In this document: in pieces, positions 15,914 to 24,585 of the stretch
Position numbering within the stretch: the first letter of the stretch is position 1
Layout: every line of letters begins with the position of its first letter
Source: Actinomadura rubrisoli
GTDB lineage: Bacteria > Actinomycetota > Actinomycetes > Streptosporangiales > Streptosporangiaceae
Assembly (NCBI RefSeq): GCF_004349215.1
Contig: NZ_SMKU01000005.1
Location: 16,625 to 80,624 of the forward strand
Direction of reading: 5' to 3'
Length of the DNA: 64,000 bases
The notes under the pieces: model-generated
What the model saw: only the letters and a program-made list of their open reading frames with translations
Databases searched by the model: none
Told to the model about the DNA's origin: nothing
Position numbers and translations under genes: made by a program

Positions 15914-16720
15914 TCAGGTTCCGTTCCGGGCGATGGCCGCGTCGACGCCGTCCAGGACCAGTGCGAGGCCGCCTTCGAACGCCGCCCGCGCCGCCTGTTC
16001 CAGGTAGGGGACGCAGTCGTCGGCGGGCTCGGCGGGCTCGGCGGGGGCGCTCTCGGTGTAGAGCCACGCCACCGTCGGGAACCGTTCGGCGAAGTCGGGC
16101 GCGACCTTCAGCAGCACCTCCGTGCGGGAGTACCACCACTGCTCTTCCGTCAGCCCGGTGGCGCGGACGGCCTGCCGCGACTCCGCGACCGTCTGCGCCG
16201 CGCCCCGCACCACACTCGACAGCGTCGAGACCGCGCGCCGCACCTCCGGCGCCGGCAGCCCGGTCGCGGTCAGGACGCGCAGCAGCGTCTCCAGCACGCC
16301 GTACTCGTTGGGGCCCAGCACCGGGCGGGCCTGCGAGACCTGGAGCACCCAGGGATGCCGCAGGTAGAACGCCCAGGAGTCCTCGGCCCAGGACGTGGCC
16401 GCCGCGCGCCAGCCCGCCCCCAGGTCGTAGCCGGTGGGCAGCTCGGCGAGCGCGCGGTCGTACATGAGGTCGACCAGCTCGTCCTTGCCCGGGACGTAGG
16501 TGTAGAGGGCCATCGCCGTGCGCCCGAGCCGTTCGCCCACGGCGCGCATGGACAGCGCCGCCATGCCCTCCGCGTCGGCGACGGCGATCGCGGTGTCCAC
16601 GATCAGGTCGACGCTCAGCCCCGGCTTGGGGCCGGGACCGGACGCCCGGGGCCGCTCCTCGCCGCTCCACAGCAGGTCCATCGAGCGGCGCGCGTCCCCC
16701 TGCCCGGCGAAGACGACCAC
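15914..16720 (-). CDS. TetR-family repressor, divergent from the UvrA-like resistance gene
   Basis: The 268-residue protein has an N-terminal HTH (DTAIAVADAEGMAALSMRAVGERLGRTAMALYTYVPGKDEL) after a 35-residue extension. A TetR_C-type ligand domain has YDLGAGWRAAATSWAEDSWAFYLRHPWVLQVSQARP. GTG 16720 is chosen because AAGGAG lies seven bases upstream; ATG 16681 would shorten it. It is transcribed away from the UvrA-like gene at 16803, with a palindrome between them, so it probably represses both itself and that gene until a drug binds. Confidence 0.88.
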   Translation of the reverse strand: MVVFAGQGDARRSMDLLWSGEERPRASGPGPKPGLSVDLIVDTAIAVADAEGMAALSMRAVGERLGRTAMALYTYVPGKDELVDLMYDRALAELPTGYDLGAGWRAAATSWAEDSWAFYLRHPWVLQVSQARPVLGPNEYGVLETLLRVLTATGLPAPEVRRAVSTLSSVVRGAAQTVAESRQAVRATGLTEEQWWYSRTEVLLKVAPDFAERFPTVAWLYTESAPAEPAEPADDCVPYLEQAARAAFEGGLALVLDGVDAAIARNGT

Positions 16721-16731
16721 GGCGCGACTCC

Positions 16732-16742
16732 TTATGCCATAA
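16732..16742. promoter_or_regulatory. Palindrome TTATGCCATAA, candidate TetR operator
   Basis: This 11-base palindrome lies between the TetR start (16720) and the divergent start at 16803. It is placed to block the TetR promoter and possibly the promoter of the UvrA-like gene. Confidence 0.5.
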
Positions 16743-16802
16743 ACTAATGTCGGTACTCGAACTCTTTACCCCCTAAGCTATCAAGCCGAGCGAAGGAATG
16801 TG

Positions 16803-19085
16803 ATGACTCAGCCAGCGCCGAGTGGCAGGGCCGCCGACAGTCACGATGTCATCGAGGTCCGCGGCGCCCGGGAGAACAACCTCGCGGACGTCAGCCTGGA
16901 CATCCCGAAGCGCCGCTTGACCGTCTTCACCGGGGTCTCGGGGTCGGGCAAGTCCTCCCTGGTGTTCGGCACGATCGCCGCCGAGTCGCAGCGCCTGATC
17001 AACGAGACCTACACCGCGTTCATCCAGTCGTTCATGCCGAGCCTCGGCCGTCCCGACGTCGACTCGCTGCGCAACCTGAGCGCGGCGATCGTCGTCGACC
17101 AGGAGCGGATGGGCGCCAACTCCCGCTCGACGGTCGGGACGGCGACCGACGCGCACACCATGCTGCGGATCATCTTCAGCCGGCTGGGCGTCCCGCACGT
17201 CGGCATGTCCACCGCGTTCAGCTTCAACAGCGCCGAGGGCATGTGCCCCGAATGCGAGGGCCTTGGCCGGGCCACTCGGATCGACGTCGACCAGCTGGTC
17301 GACCGCGACCTGTCGCTCAACGAGGGCGCCATCACCGTCCCGAACTTCGCCGTCGACTCCTGGTACTGGAGGCTCTTCGCCGTCTCCGGCCTCTTCGACC
17401 CGGACGTCAAGCTGCGCGACTACACCCCCGCCCAGTGGGAGGACCTCCTGCACAAGCCCGCCACCAAGATCAAGGCGGCGGGCATGAACACCAACTACGA
17501 GGGACTCGTGGTCAAGGTGCGGCGGCTCTACCTGAGCAAGGACAGGGAGTCGATGCAGGCGCACATCCGCGCGTTCGTCGACCGCGCGGTCACCTTCACC
17601 ACGTGCGAGGCGTGCGGCGGGGCCCGGCTCGGCCCCGCCGCGCTGAGCAGCCGGATCGCCGGGCTCAACATCGCCGACTGCGCGGCCATGCAGATCAGCG
17701 ATCTGGCGGAGTTCGTCCGGGGCATCGAGGAGGAGTCGGTCGCGCCGCTGCTGGCCACCCTGAGCGGCACCCTGGACGCCCTGGTCGAGATCGGGCTCGG
17801 CTACCTCAGCCTCGACCGCGAGTCCACGAGCCTGTCGGGCGGGGAGGCGCAGCGGGTGAAGATGGTCCGCCACCTGGGGTCGAGCCTCACCGACGTCACC
17901 TACGTGTTCGACGAGCCCACAATCGGCCTGCACCCCCACGACATCCGGCGGATGAACGACCTGCTGCTGCGGCTGCGCGACAAGGGCAACACCGTCCTGG
18001 TCGTCGAGCACAAGCCGGAGACGATCGAGATCGCCGACCATGTCGTCGACCTCGGCCCCGGCGCGGGCTCGGCGGGCGGGCGGGTGTGCTTCGCCGGCGA
18101 CGTCGCGGGGCTCCGCGCGTCCGGTACCCTGACCGGCCGCCACCTCGGCCACCGCGCCCGGCTGCGGGACGAGGTCCGCGAGCCGTCCGGGCACCTGGCC
18201 GTCAAGGGCGCGAACCTGCACAACCTCAAGGACGTGTCGGTCGAGATCCCGCTCGGCGTCCTCACCGTGGTCACGGGCGTCGCCGGGTCGGGGAAGAGCT
18301 CCCTGATCCACGGGTCGCTGCCCGGCCGCGACGGCGTGCTGGTGGTCGACCAGTCCGCCATCCGCGGCTCGCGCCGCAGCAACCCGGCCACCTACACCGG
18401 CCTGCTCGACGCGATCAGGACGGCGTTCGCCAAGGCCAACGGGGTGAAGGCCGCCCTGTTCAGCGCCAACTCCGAGGGCGCCTGCCCGGGCTGCAAGGGC
18501 ATCGGCCTCGTCTACACCGACCTCGCGATGATGGCCGGGGTCGCGTCGGTCTGCGAGGAGTGCGAGGGCAAGCGCTACACGCCCGAGGTCCTGACCTACA
18601 AGCTGCGCGGCAAGGACATCAGCGAGGTGCTGGCCATGCCGGTCGCCGAGGCGCGCGAGTTCTTCACCACCGGCCAGGCGCGCGCCGTCCTGGACCGCCT
18701 CGCCGACGTCGGCCTCGGCTACCTGGGGCTCGGCCAGCCGCTCACCACCCTGTCGGGCGGCGAGCGGCAGCGGCTCAAGCTCGCCATCCACATGGCGGAG
18801 AAGGCGGCCGTCTACGTGCTGGACGAGCCGACCACCGGCCTGCACCTGGCCGACGTCGACCAGCTCCTCGCCCTCCTCGACCGGCTCGTCGACGACGGCA
18901 ACACCGTCATCGTCATCGAGCACCACCAGGCGGTCATGGCCCACGCCGACTGGCTGATCGACCTCGGCCCCGGCGCCGGGCACGACGGCGGCGAGGTCGT
19001 CTTCACCGGCACCCCCGCCGAGCTGGTCGCCCGCGGCGACTCGCTCACCGCCCGCCACCTGCGCGACTACGTCGCCGCCACCTGA
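16803..19085 (+). CDS. UvrA-like ATPase, drug-resistance type (DrrC-like)
   Basis: The 760-residue protein has the UvrA architecture: two ABC ATPase halves with Walker A GVSGSGKSS at 44-52 and GVAGSGKSS near 492, signature SLSGGEAQRVK and TLSGGERQRLK, and zinc-finger CxxC pairs at 148/151, 268/271 and 561/564. Canonical UvrA is about 950 residues. The shorter length fits the resistance paralogues such as DrrC of daunorubicin producers, which lack the UvrB-interaction domain. It probably removes intercalating drugs from DNA. ATG 16803 has AAGGA five bases before it. The divergent TetR likely controls it. Confidence 0.9.
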   Translation: MTQPAPSGRAADSHDVIEVRGARENNLADVSLDIPKRRLTVFTGVSGSGKSSLVFGTIAAESQRLINETYTAFIQSFMPSLGRPDVDSLRNLSAAIVVDQERMGANSRSTVGTATDAHTMLRIIFSRLGVPHVGMSTAFSFNSAEGMCPECEGLGRATRIDVDQLVDRDLSLNEGAITVPNFAVDSWYWRLFAVSGLFDPDVKLRDYTPAQWEDLLHKPATKIKAAGMNTNYEGLVVKVRRLYLSKDRESMQAHIRAFVDRAVTFTTCEACGGARLGPAALSSRIAGLNIADCAAMQISDLAEFVRGIEEESVAPLLATLSGTLDALVEIGLGYLSLDRESTSLSGGEAQRVKMVRHLGSSLTDVTYVFDEPTIGLHPHDIRRMNDLLLRLRDKGNTVLVVEHKPETIEIADHVVDLGPGAGSAGGRVCFAGDVAGLRASGTLTGRHLGHRARLRDEVREPSGHLAVKGANLHNLKDVSVEIPLGVLTVVTGVAGSGKSSLIHGSLPGRDGVLVVDQSAIRGSRRSNPATYTGLLDAIRTAFAKANGVKAALFSANSEGACPGCKGIGLVYTDLAMMAGVASVCEECEGKRYTPEVLTYKLRGKDISEVLAMPVAEAREFFTTGQARAVLDRLADVGLGYLGLGQPLTTLSGGERQRLKLAIHMAEKAAVYVLDEPTTGLHLADVDQLLALLDRLVDDGNTVIVIEHHQAVMAHADWLIDLGPGAGHDGGEVVFTGTPAELVARGDSLTARHLRDYVAAT

Positions 19086-19092
19086 CCGCCGG

Positions 19093-19512
19093 TCACCGGA
19101 GGGAGGCCAGCACCTCCACGTAGTGCGGGTTGTACATGACGCCCAGGACGTTGCCGAACGGGTCGATCACGGAGGCGGTGACGAATCCGTGGCCCCGCTC
19201 GGTGCGCGGCTCGCACTCCTTCGCGCCCATCGACAGCAGCCGCTCGACCGCCCCTTCGAGGTCGTCGACGTGCCAGTACATGATGCTGCCGGCCGGGGCG
19301 GACCCGGTCGGCGGCCCGCCCGGCGCGAACCGGGCGTCGATCAGGCCCAGCTCGTGCTGGTAGTCCCCGACGCGGAACTCGTAGTACGCCGGACGGCCGT
19401 CCGGGCCGGGGCGCTCGAAGTACGGCTCGATCCCCAGCAGCTCGGAGTACCAGCGCTTGGCCGCGTCCAGGTCGTCCGCCCAGAAGCTGATGGTGGCGAA
19501 TCCTCGCAACAT
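19093..19512 (-). CDS. VOC (glyoxalase/bleomycin resistance) superfamily protein
   Basis: The 139-residue protein reads FATISFWADDLDAAKRWYSELLGIEPYFERP, then ELGLIDARF and a second half IMYWHVDDLEGAVERLLSMGAKE ending DPFGNVLGVMYNPHY. Two beta-alpha-beta-beta-beta units and DPFGNVLG define the VOC fold. Substrate is unknown. It is convergent with the UvrA-like gene and divergent from the WYL regulator at 19591, which probably controls it. Confidence 0.87.
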   Translation of the reverse strand: MLRGFATISFWADDLDAAKRWYSELLGIEPYFERPGPDGRPAYYEFRVGDYQHELGLIDARFAPGGPPTGSAPAGSIMYWHVDDLEGAVERLLSMGAKECEPRTERGHGFVTASVIDPFGNVLGVMYNPHYVEVLASLR

Positions 19513-19573
19513 GTCGTGCTCCCCTCGTTTCGGTTCGACATCACTGACACTAGACCGCCAATAGGTCACTGAA

Positions 19574-19588
19574 CGTCCTAGTAGGACG
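19574..19588. promoter_or_regulatory. Perfect palindrome CGTCCTAGTAGGACG, candidate WYL-regulator operator
   Basis: A 7+1+7 perfect palindrome ends two bases before ATG 19591, overlapping the ribosome site of the WYL regulator. It lies in the divergent promoter region shared with the VOC gene. Autoregulation is the simplest reading. Confidence 0.6.
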
Positions 19589-19590
19589 CC

Positions 19591-20583
19591 ATGATGAGAA
19601 ACATGCGGAATCCATCCGGACGGTTGCTGCGGCTGCTGTCCCTGCTGCAGACCCCCCGCGAGTGGTCGGGCACCGAGCTGGCCGAGCGCCTCGGGGTCAC
19701 CGGCCGCACGATCAGGCGCGACATCGACCGGCTGCGCGAGCTCGGCTATCCCGTCGACGCCACCCACGGCAACACCGGCGGCTACCGGCTCACCGCCGGC
19801 GCGGCGATGCCGCCGCTGCTGCTGGACGACGACGAGGCCATCGCCATCGCCCTCGGCCTGCGCACCGCCGCGACCGTCGCCATCACCGGCATCGAGGACG
19901 CCTCGCTGCGCGCCCTGGCCAAGCTCGAACGCGTCCTCCCCCACCGGCTGCGGCACCGCGTGAGCGCGCTGTCGGAGGCCGCGGTCACACTCCCCCCGCA
20001 GGACGGCGGCGTCCCGCCCGCCGATCCCGACGCGCTCGCCCTGCTCGCCGCCGCCTGCGTCACGTGCGAGAAGGTGCGCTTCGGCTACACCCGGGCCGAC
20101 GGGGAGACCGCGCGGCGGCTGGTGCAGCCGCACCGGCTGGTGGCCACCGGCCGCCGCTGGTACCTGGTGGCCTACGACGAGGACCGGGCCGGCTGGCGGC
20201 TGTTCCGCGCGGACCGGATCGCCGAGCCGTCGCGGACGGGCGTCCGCGTCCCCGCCCGCGAGCTGCCCGGCGGCGTGGACGCGATGTCCTGGGCGATGGA
20301 CTCGCTGGCGGGCGGCTCCGGCACGATCCGGGCGCGGCTGCGGCTGCACGTCCCCATCGAGGAGGCGGCCGAGCACGTCACCGCCTGGCAGGGCGTCCTG
20401 GAGGCGGCCGACGACCGGTCGTGCCTGCTGCACACCCAGTCCGACTCGATGCACTTCCTGGCCTACCGGATCACGCTGCTGACCGTGGACTACACCCTGC
20501 TCGACCCGCCCGAGCTGGCCGAGCACCTCGGCGCCATCGCCGACCGGGCGGCGAGCGCCGTCCACGCGTTCAGGACCCGCTGA
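19591..20583 (+). CDS. YafY-type HTH/WYL-domain transcriptional regulator
   Basis: The 330-residue protein has an N-terminal HTH_11 domain (GRLLRLLSLLQTPREWSGTELAERLGVTGRTIRRDIDRLRELGYPVDATHGNTGGYRL). The WYL domain follows (RLVQPHRLVATGRRWYLVAYDEDRAGWRLFRADRI), with its GRRWYLVAYD core, and then a WCX-like C-terminal part. WYL regulators sense small ligands or nucleic acid. Start alternatives are ATG 19594 and 19603. It is divergent from the VOC gene. Confidence 0.9.
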   Translation: MMRNMRNPSGRLLRLLSLLQTPREWSGTELAERLGVTGRTIRRDIDRLRELGYPVDATHGNTGGYRLTAGAAMPPLLLDDDEAIAIALGLRTAATVAITGIEDASLRALAKLERVLPHRLRHRVSALSEAAVTLPPQDGGVPPADPDALALLAAACVTCEKVRFGYTRADGETARRLVQPHRLVATGRRWYLVAYDEDRAGWRLFRADRIAEPSRTGVRVPARELPGGVDAMSWAMDSLAGGSGTIRARLRLHVPIEEAAEHVTAWQGVLEAADDRSCLLHTQSDSMHFLAYRITLLTVDYTLLDPPELAEHLGAIADRAASAVHAFRTR

Positions 20584-20608
20584 CGCCCGGCTCGGCGGCG
20601 CCGTGCGG

Positions 20609-22210
20609 TCAGGAGAGCGCGACCAGGTCGGCGTATCCGGGGTTCCAGAGGTCGTCGACGCCGTCCGGGAGCAGCAGGACGCGGTCGGGGCGCAGCGCCT
20701 CGACCGCCTCCTCGTCGTGGGTCACCATCACCACCGCGCCCCGGTACTCCCCGACCGCCGCGAGGACCTCGCCGCGCGACGCGGGATCGAGGTTGTTGGT
20801 CGGCTCGTCCAGCAGCAGCACGTTCGCGCCCGAGCTGACGAGCCCGGCCAGCGCCAGGCGCGTCTTCTCCCCGCCCGACAGCACGCCGGCGGGCTTGTCG
20901 GCGTCGTCGCCGCCGAACAGGAACGACCCGAGGACGCGCCGGGCCTCCCCGTCGGTCAGGTGCGGCGCGGCGTCCGCGAGGTTCTCCCGGACGGTCCGCG
21001 CGCGGTCCAGCGTGTCGTGCTCCTGCGCGAAGTAGCCCAGCCGCAGCCCGTGGCCATGCACCACGCGTCCGGAGTCCGGCCGCTCGTGCCCGGCCAGGAT
21101 CCGCAGCAGCGTGGTCTTCCCCGCGCCGTTCAAGCCGAGGACGACCAGGCGGCCGCCCCGGTCGACGGCCAGGTCCACGCCGGTGAGCACCGGCGTGTCC
21201 CCATAGGACTTCGCCAGGCTGACGGCGCCCAGCGGCATCCGCCCGCTCGGCGCCGGATCGGGCAGCCGGAAGCGCGCGACCCGGCCCGCGCGCCGCGCCG
21301 GCTCCGTCCCGGCGAGCATCCGGTCGGCGCGGCGGGCCATGTCCCGGGCGCGGACGGCGGTCGCGACGTTCGACCGCATCCTGCCGGCCTGTGCGTGCAG
21401 CGAGGCCGCCTTGCGCTCGGCCGCGGCGCGGCGCCGGGCCCGGCGCCGCTCGGCCGCGTCCCGGTCGGCGAGGTACGTGCGCCAGCCGGTGTTGTGCACG
21501 TCGACGGCGGCCCGGTCGGCGTCCAGGTGCCAGACCCGGTTGACGACGGCGTCCAGCAGACCGGTGTCGTGGCTGATCACCACCAGCCCGCCCGGGTGCC
21601 CGGCCAGGAAGGCCCTCAGCCAGGCGATGGAGTCGCCGTCCAGATGGTCGCTCGGCTCGTCCAGCAGCAGCGTGCCCCGCTCCCCGAACAGGACGCGCGC
21701 CAGCTCCACGCGGCGCCGCTGCCCGCCGGACAGGGACCCGAGCGGGCGGGCCATGACCCCGTCGGGCAGCCCGAGCCCCGCCGCGACCCGGGCGGCCTCG
21801 GCCTCGGCGGCGTACCCGCCGCGGGCCTGGAACTCCGCCTCCGCGCGGGCGTAGCGTCCCATCGCCCGCTCCTCGGCGGGTGTTCCGCCCGCCTCGGCGA
21901 GGGCGGTCTCGGCGGCGCGCAGGGCGCGCACGGCCTCGTCCATGCCGCGCGCGGACAGGACGCGGCCGGACACGGTGATCGCGGGATCGGCCGCCGCCGG
22001 ATCCTGGGGCAGGTACCCGACCGGCCCGGTCCGGGTGACGGCACCGGCGGCGGGCGGGACCTCCCCGGCCAGGACCTTCATCAGCGTGGTCTTCCCGGCG
22101 CCGTTGCGGCCCACCAGGCCGATGCGGTCGCCGGGGGCGATGTGGGCGGTGACGCCCGACAGCAGGAGCCGGGAGCCGACGCGCACGTCGACATCACGGA
22201 AAGCAAGCAT
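20609..22210 (-). CDS. ABC-F family ATPase, ribosome protection or translation factor type
   Basis: The 533-residue protein has two ABC domains without membrane segments: Walker A GRNGAGKTT at 34-42 and GLNGAGKTT near 359, signatures SLSGGQRRRVELARV and VLSGGEKTRLALAG, and Walker B LLLDEPSDHLD and LLLDEPTNNLD. The Arg/Ala-rich linker of about 80 residues between them is the P-site tRNA interaction region of ABC-F proteins. Such proteins free ribosomes from antibiotics or aid translation. The short leader peptide and stem-loop upstream (22230-22293) point to antibiotic-induced expression. Confidence 0.9.
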   Translation of the reverse strand: MLAFRDVDVRVGSRLLLSGVTAHIAPGDRIGLVGRNGAGKTTLMKVLAGEVPPAAGAVTRTGPVGYLPQDPAAADPAITVSGRVLSARGMDEAVRALRAAETALAEAGGTPAEERAMGRYARAEAEFQARGGYAAEAEAARVAAGLGLPDGVMARPLGSLSGGQRRRVELARVLFGERGTLLLDEPSDHLDGDSIAWLRAFLAGHPGGLVVISHDTGLLDAVVNRVWHLDADRAAVDVHNTGWRTYLADRDAAERRRARRRAAAERKAASLHAQAGRMRSNVATAVRARDMARRADRMLAGTEPARRAGRVARFRLPDPAPSGRMPLGAVSLAKSYGDTPVLTGVDLAVDRGGRLVVLGLNGAGKTTLLRILAGHERPDSGRVVHGHGLRLGYFAQEHDTLDRARTVRENLADAAPHLTDGEARRVLGSFLFGGDDADKPAGVLSGGEKTRLALAGLVSSGANVLLLDEPTNNLDPASRGEVLAAVGEYRGAVVMVTHDEEAVEALRPDRVLLLPDGVDDLWNPGYADLVALS

Positions 22211-22229
22211 TGGATGACGCTCCGGAATA

Positions 22230-22271
22230 GCTCAAGGACACACGGGTGACGTGAAGCGTGTGTCCGAGCTA
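22230..22271 (-). promoter_or_regulatory. Stem-loop in the leader of the ABC-F gene, candidate attenuator
   Basis: GGACACACG (22237-22245) pairs perfectly with CGTGTGTCC (22258-22266). AGCTC (22230-22234) pairs with GAGCT (22267-22271) across a 2-base bulge, giving 14 base pairs around a 12-base loop. On the minus strand it lies between the leader peptide, whose stop codon overlaps its outer arm, and the ABC-F start codon. A ribosome held on the leader would change its folding. Confidence 0.6.
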
Positions 22272-22293
22272 GGAGATCCGGGGCGTCGACATG
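22270..22293 (-). CDS. Seven-residue leader peptide of the ABC-F gene
   Basis: ATG 22293 opens a frame reading MSTPRIS and then TAG. TACACT, a fair -10 box, ends seven bases before the ATG, so the peptide would be made from a leaderless message. Its stop codon overlaps the foot of the stem-loop at 22230-22271. Short leader peptides followed by an attenuator are the known control of several antibiotic-induced abc-f genes. Function here is inference. Confidence 0.45.
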
Positions 22294-22306
22294 GGGCCGA
22301 GTGTAA

Positions 22307-23542
22307 TCAAGCCTCCTGCGGGTCGCACACCTGATTTTGGGAAGCAGGCTCCGGCGGGGGCGCGTCCTCGGGCGCGGTGGCCGCACGGTCGTACCGCAGG
22401 CCGGGGGCCAGCGCCACCGTGACGGCGACGGAGGCCACCGCCATCAGGGTCATCGCCGTCGCGGGCGAGGTGCTCTGGGCCACGGCTCCCGCGAGCGCGG
22501 CGCCCACCCCCTGCATGGCGATCATCCCGGACGAGTGCAGCCCGAGCGCGTGCCCGCTCAGCTCGTCCGGCGTCAGGGCCATCAGGCGGTCCTGCAGCAG
22601 CAGGGTGGAGCCGTAGCCCACGGTCGCGAGCGTGACGGCCGCCACCGCGATCGGAAGCGGCGGGCGCAGCACGAAGATCAGGAACGGGGCCGCCAGCAGC
22701 AGCCGCAGCGGGGCGTCGAGCCGCCGCCTCCAGTGCTTCGGGACGAACCGTCCCGTCAGGGTGTCCCCGGCCAGCATGCCGAGCGCGCCGAAGGCGAACA
22801 GCAGCCCCGCGTGCTCGGGCGTGTACGGGACGAAGAGGGACTCGCAGCCGACGATCAGCCCGTTCGGCACCCAGAGCGCGAGATACACGTAACGGCGGGG
22901 CCTGGACGACCAGAGCCGGGCGTTGTTGCGCCAGGTGTCGGCGGGCGACGGCCGTCCCCCGGCGCGCGGCGGACGGCGGGCGAGGCCGAACCGGGCGACG
23001 GCGGCGGCCCCCAGATACAGGGCCGCGCCGGTGAGCAGCGTCCCGCGCGGCGACAGGGTGGCCACGAGCACTCCCCCGGCCGCGAACCCGACGATCTGCA
23101 TCATGCCGTTCGACATGTTCAGCACCGAGCGGCCCAGCAGGTAGCCGTCCCGCGCGAGCATCTCGTTGAGCAGCCCGTACCGCACCCCGCCGCCCAGCGA
23201 CGCCGTCACCCCCAGGCCCAGGACGATCGCGAAGATCCCCCAAACCGGCATCCCCGGGACGGCCTGGGCCGCGGTGGCCAGGCCGAACAGCAGCGACAGC
23301 CCCGTCAGCGCGGCGCGCGGAGCCAGCCGGTCGGCCGCCGACAGCAGCGTCGCCGCGCCGATCACCTGGGCGAGGGACGGTCCGAACATCGCCAGCGACG
23401 ACAGCAGCGGCGACCCGGTCGCCGAGTACACCATCGTGGCCAGGGCCAGCCCGCTCACCGTCTGCGCCGCCACCTGCGCGGCGGACGCCAGGAACAGCGG
23501 CGTGAACTCCGGTGTCCGGAAGAGCTCTCGATACGTGCGCAT
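22307..23542 (-). CDS. MFS transporter
   Basis: The 411-residue protein has about 12 hydrophobic helices, a central loop near 190-215 and the N-terminus FRTPEFTPLFLASAAQVAAQTVSGLALATMVYSATGSPLLSSLAMFGPSLAQVIGA. This resembles the MFS_3/EntS-like group, with GRSVLNMSNGMMQIVGFAAGGVL in the fourth and fifth helices. It may export a drug or siderophore; the substrate is unknown. It is divergent from an ArsR-like regulator at 23602, with an inverted repeat between them. Its stop lies next to the promoter of the ABC-F leader. Confidence 0.85.
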   Translation of the reverse strand: MRTYRELFRTPEFTPLFLASAAQVAAQTVSGLALATMVYSATGSPLLSSLAMFGPSLAQVIGAATLLSAADRLAPRAALTGLSLLFGLATAAQAVPGMPVWGIFAIVLGLGVTASLGGGVRYGLLNEMLARDGYLLGRSVLNMSNGMMQIVGFAAGGVLVATLSPRGTLLTGAALYLGAAAVARFGLARRPPRAGGRPSPADTWRNNARLWSSRPRRYVYLALWVPNGLIVGCESLFVPYTPEHAGLLFAFGALGMLAGDTLTGRFVPKHWRRRLDAPLRLLLAAPFLIFVLRPPLPIAVAAVTLATVGYGSTLLLQDRLMALTPDELSGHALGLHSSGMIAMQGVGAALAGAVAQSTSPATAMTLMAVASVAVTVALAPGLRYDRAATAPEDAPPPEPASQNQVCDPQEA

Positions 23543-23580
23543 GGCCGGAGTCTCCGGCGCACCGGCCCCCGGGCGTTAGA

Positions 23581-23600
23581 GTTTCGCAGGGGGGCGAAAC
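23581..23600. promoter_or_regulatory. Inverted repeat GTTTCG-N8-CGAAAC, candidate operator
   Basis: The perfect 6+6 repeat ends one base before ATG 23602 and lies 39 bases upstream of the divergent MFS start at 23542. It is well placed for the ArsR-like regulator to control both genes. Confidence 0.55.
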
Positions 23601-23601
23601 C

Positions 23602-24585
23602 ATGGGCTGGTGGCAGATCAACACCGACACTCTCGCGGGGAGCCGGTTCGTCGTGTCCCCGCTGGCCGAGACGATCGCGACCCTCAAGGCCCTGGAGCGG
23701 GGAACGGCGGCGCACCCCTCCGAGCGCGCGTGGCTCGACGTCCACCTCCCCGCCTACCGGGAACGGCTGTCCGGCGACCCGATCACCGCCCTGCTCGTCC
23801 GGGCCGCCCTCGGACCCACCTGGAACGCCGACTTCCTGACCCCCACGCCCGCCCACGAAGGCGAGGGCACCTTCGCGGACGAGGTGGCCCTGGTCCGCGG
23901 CGCCCCTCCGGGCAGGGCCCGCGACGACCTCGTCCTGTCGCTGGGCGGCCCGGTCCCCGCCGAGCTGCACCGCTCCGACCTGCCCGAACGGGCCGCCGAC
24001 CTGCTGGAGTGGATCTGGACGCGGCTGGTGCTCCCCTCCTGGCCGCGCCGCCGCCGGATCATCGAGGCCGACATCGTCGCGCGCACCGCGCAGCTGTCCC
24101 GGGGCGGCTGGGCCGGGGCACTGGACGACCTGCGCCCCGGCATGCGCTGGCTCGGCGGCAGCCGCCTACAGGTCAACACGCACGACAACCCGCCGCGCGA
24201 CCTGGGCAAGGCGCAGCTGATGTTCGTCCCGGTCACGCCCCGCCACGGCTGGGCCTCCTGGACCGACGACTGGAGCCGCTTCGCCGTGGTCTACCCGTGC
24301 TCGGGTGCCCTGGCCGAGACCGGCACCCCCGCCCCCGAGGCCCTGGGCCGCCTGCTCGGCCCCGCCCGCGCGGGCGTCCTCGTCCAGCTCGGCTCGCCGA
24401 AGAGCACGACCCAGCTCGTCGCCCTCACCGGCCAGGGCCTCGGATCGGTGGGGCGCCACCTGAGGATCCTGCTCGATGCGCGCCTGGTCCAGCGCCGCCG
24501 CGCCGGGCGCTCCGTCCTGTACTACCGCACGACCGCGGGCGACGTCCTGGTCGGCGCCCAGCAGGACGGCGACCGGGCTACTTGA
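23602..24585 (+). CDS. ArsR-like winged-helix regulator with DUF5937-type N-terminal domain
   Basis: The 327-residue protein has an N-terminal domain (SRFVVSPLAETIATLKALERG ... ERAWLDVHLPAYRERLSGDPITALL) typical of large actinobacterial regulators related to ArsR. A C-terminal winged helix follows (LLGPARAGVLVQLGSPKSTTQLVALTGQGLGSVGRHLRILLDARLVQRRRAGRSVLYYRT). It likely senses a small molecule with the N-terminal domain. The divergent MFS exporter is the probable target. The 3' end overlaps the GNAT gene by eight bases. Confidence 0.82.
   Translation: MGWWQINTDTLAGSRFVVSPLAETIATLKALERGTAAHPSERAWLDVHLPAYRERLSGDPITALLVRAALGPTWNADFLTPTPAHEGEGTFADEVALVRGAPPGRARDDLVLSLGGPVPAELHRSDLPERAADLLEWIWTRLVLPSWPRRRRIIEADIVARTAQLSRGGWAGALDDLRPGMRWLGGSRLQVNTHDNPPRDLGKAQLMFVPVTPRHGWASWTDDWSRFAVVYPCSGALAETGTPAPEALGRLLGPARAGVLVQLGSPKSTTQLVALTGQGLGSVGRHLRILLDARLVQRRRAGRSVLYYRTTAGDVLVGAQQDGDRAT

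Noticed and set aside
16773..19058. 761-codon minus-strand frame opposite the UvrA-like gene
   Set aside because: Exact antisense of a gene with full ABC motifs; composition is that of a complementary-strand shadow.
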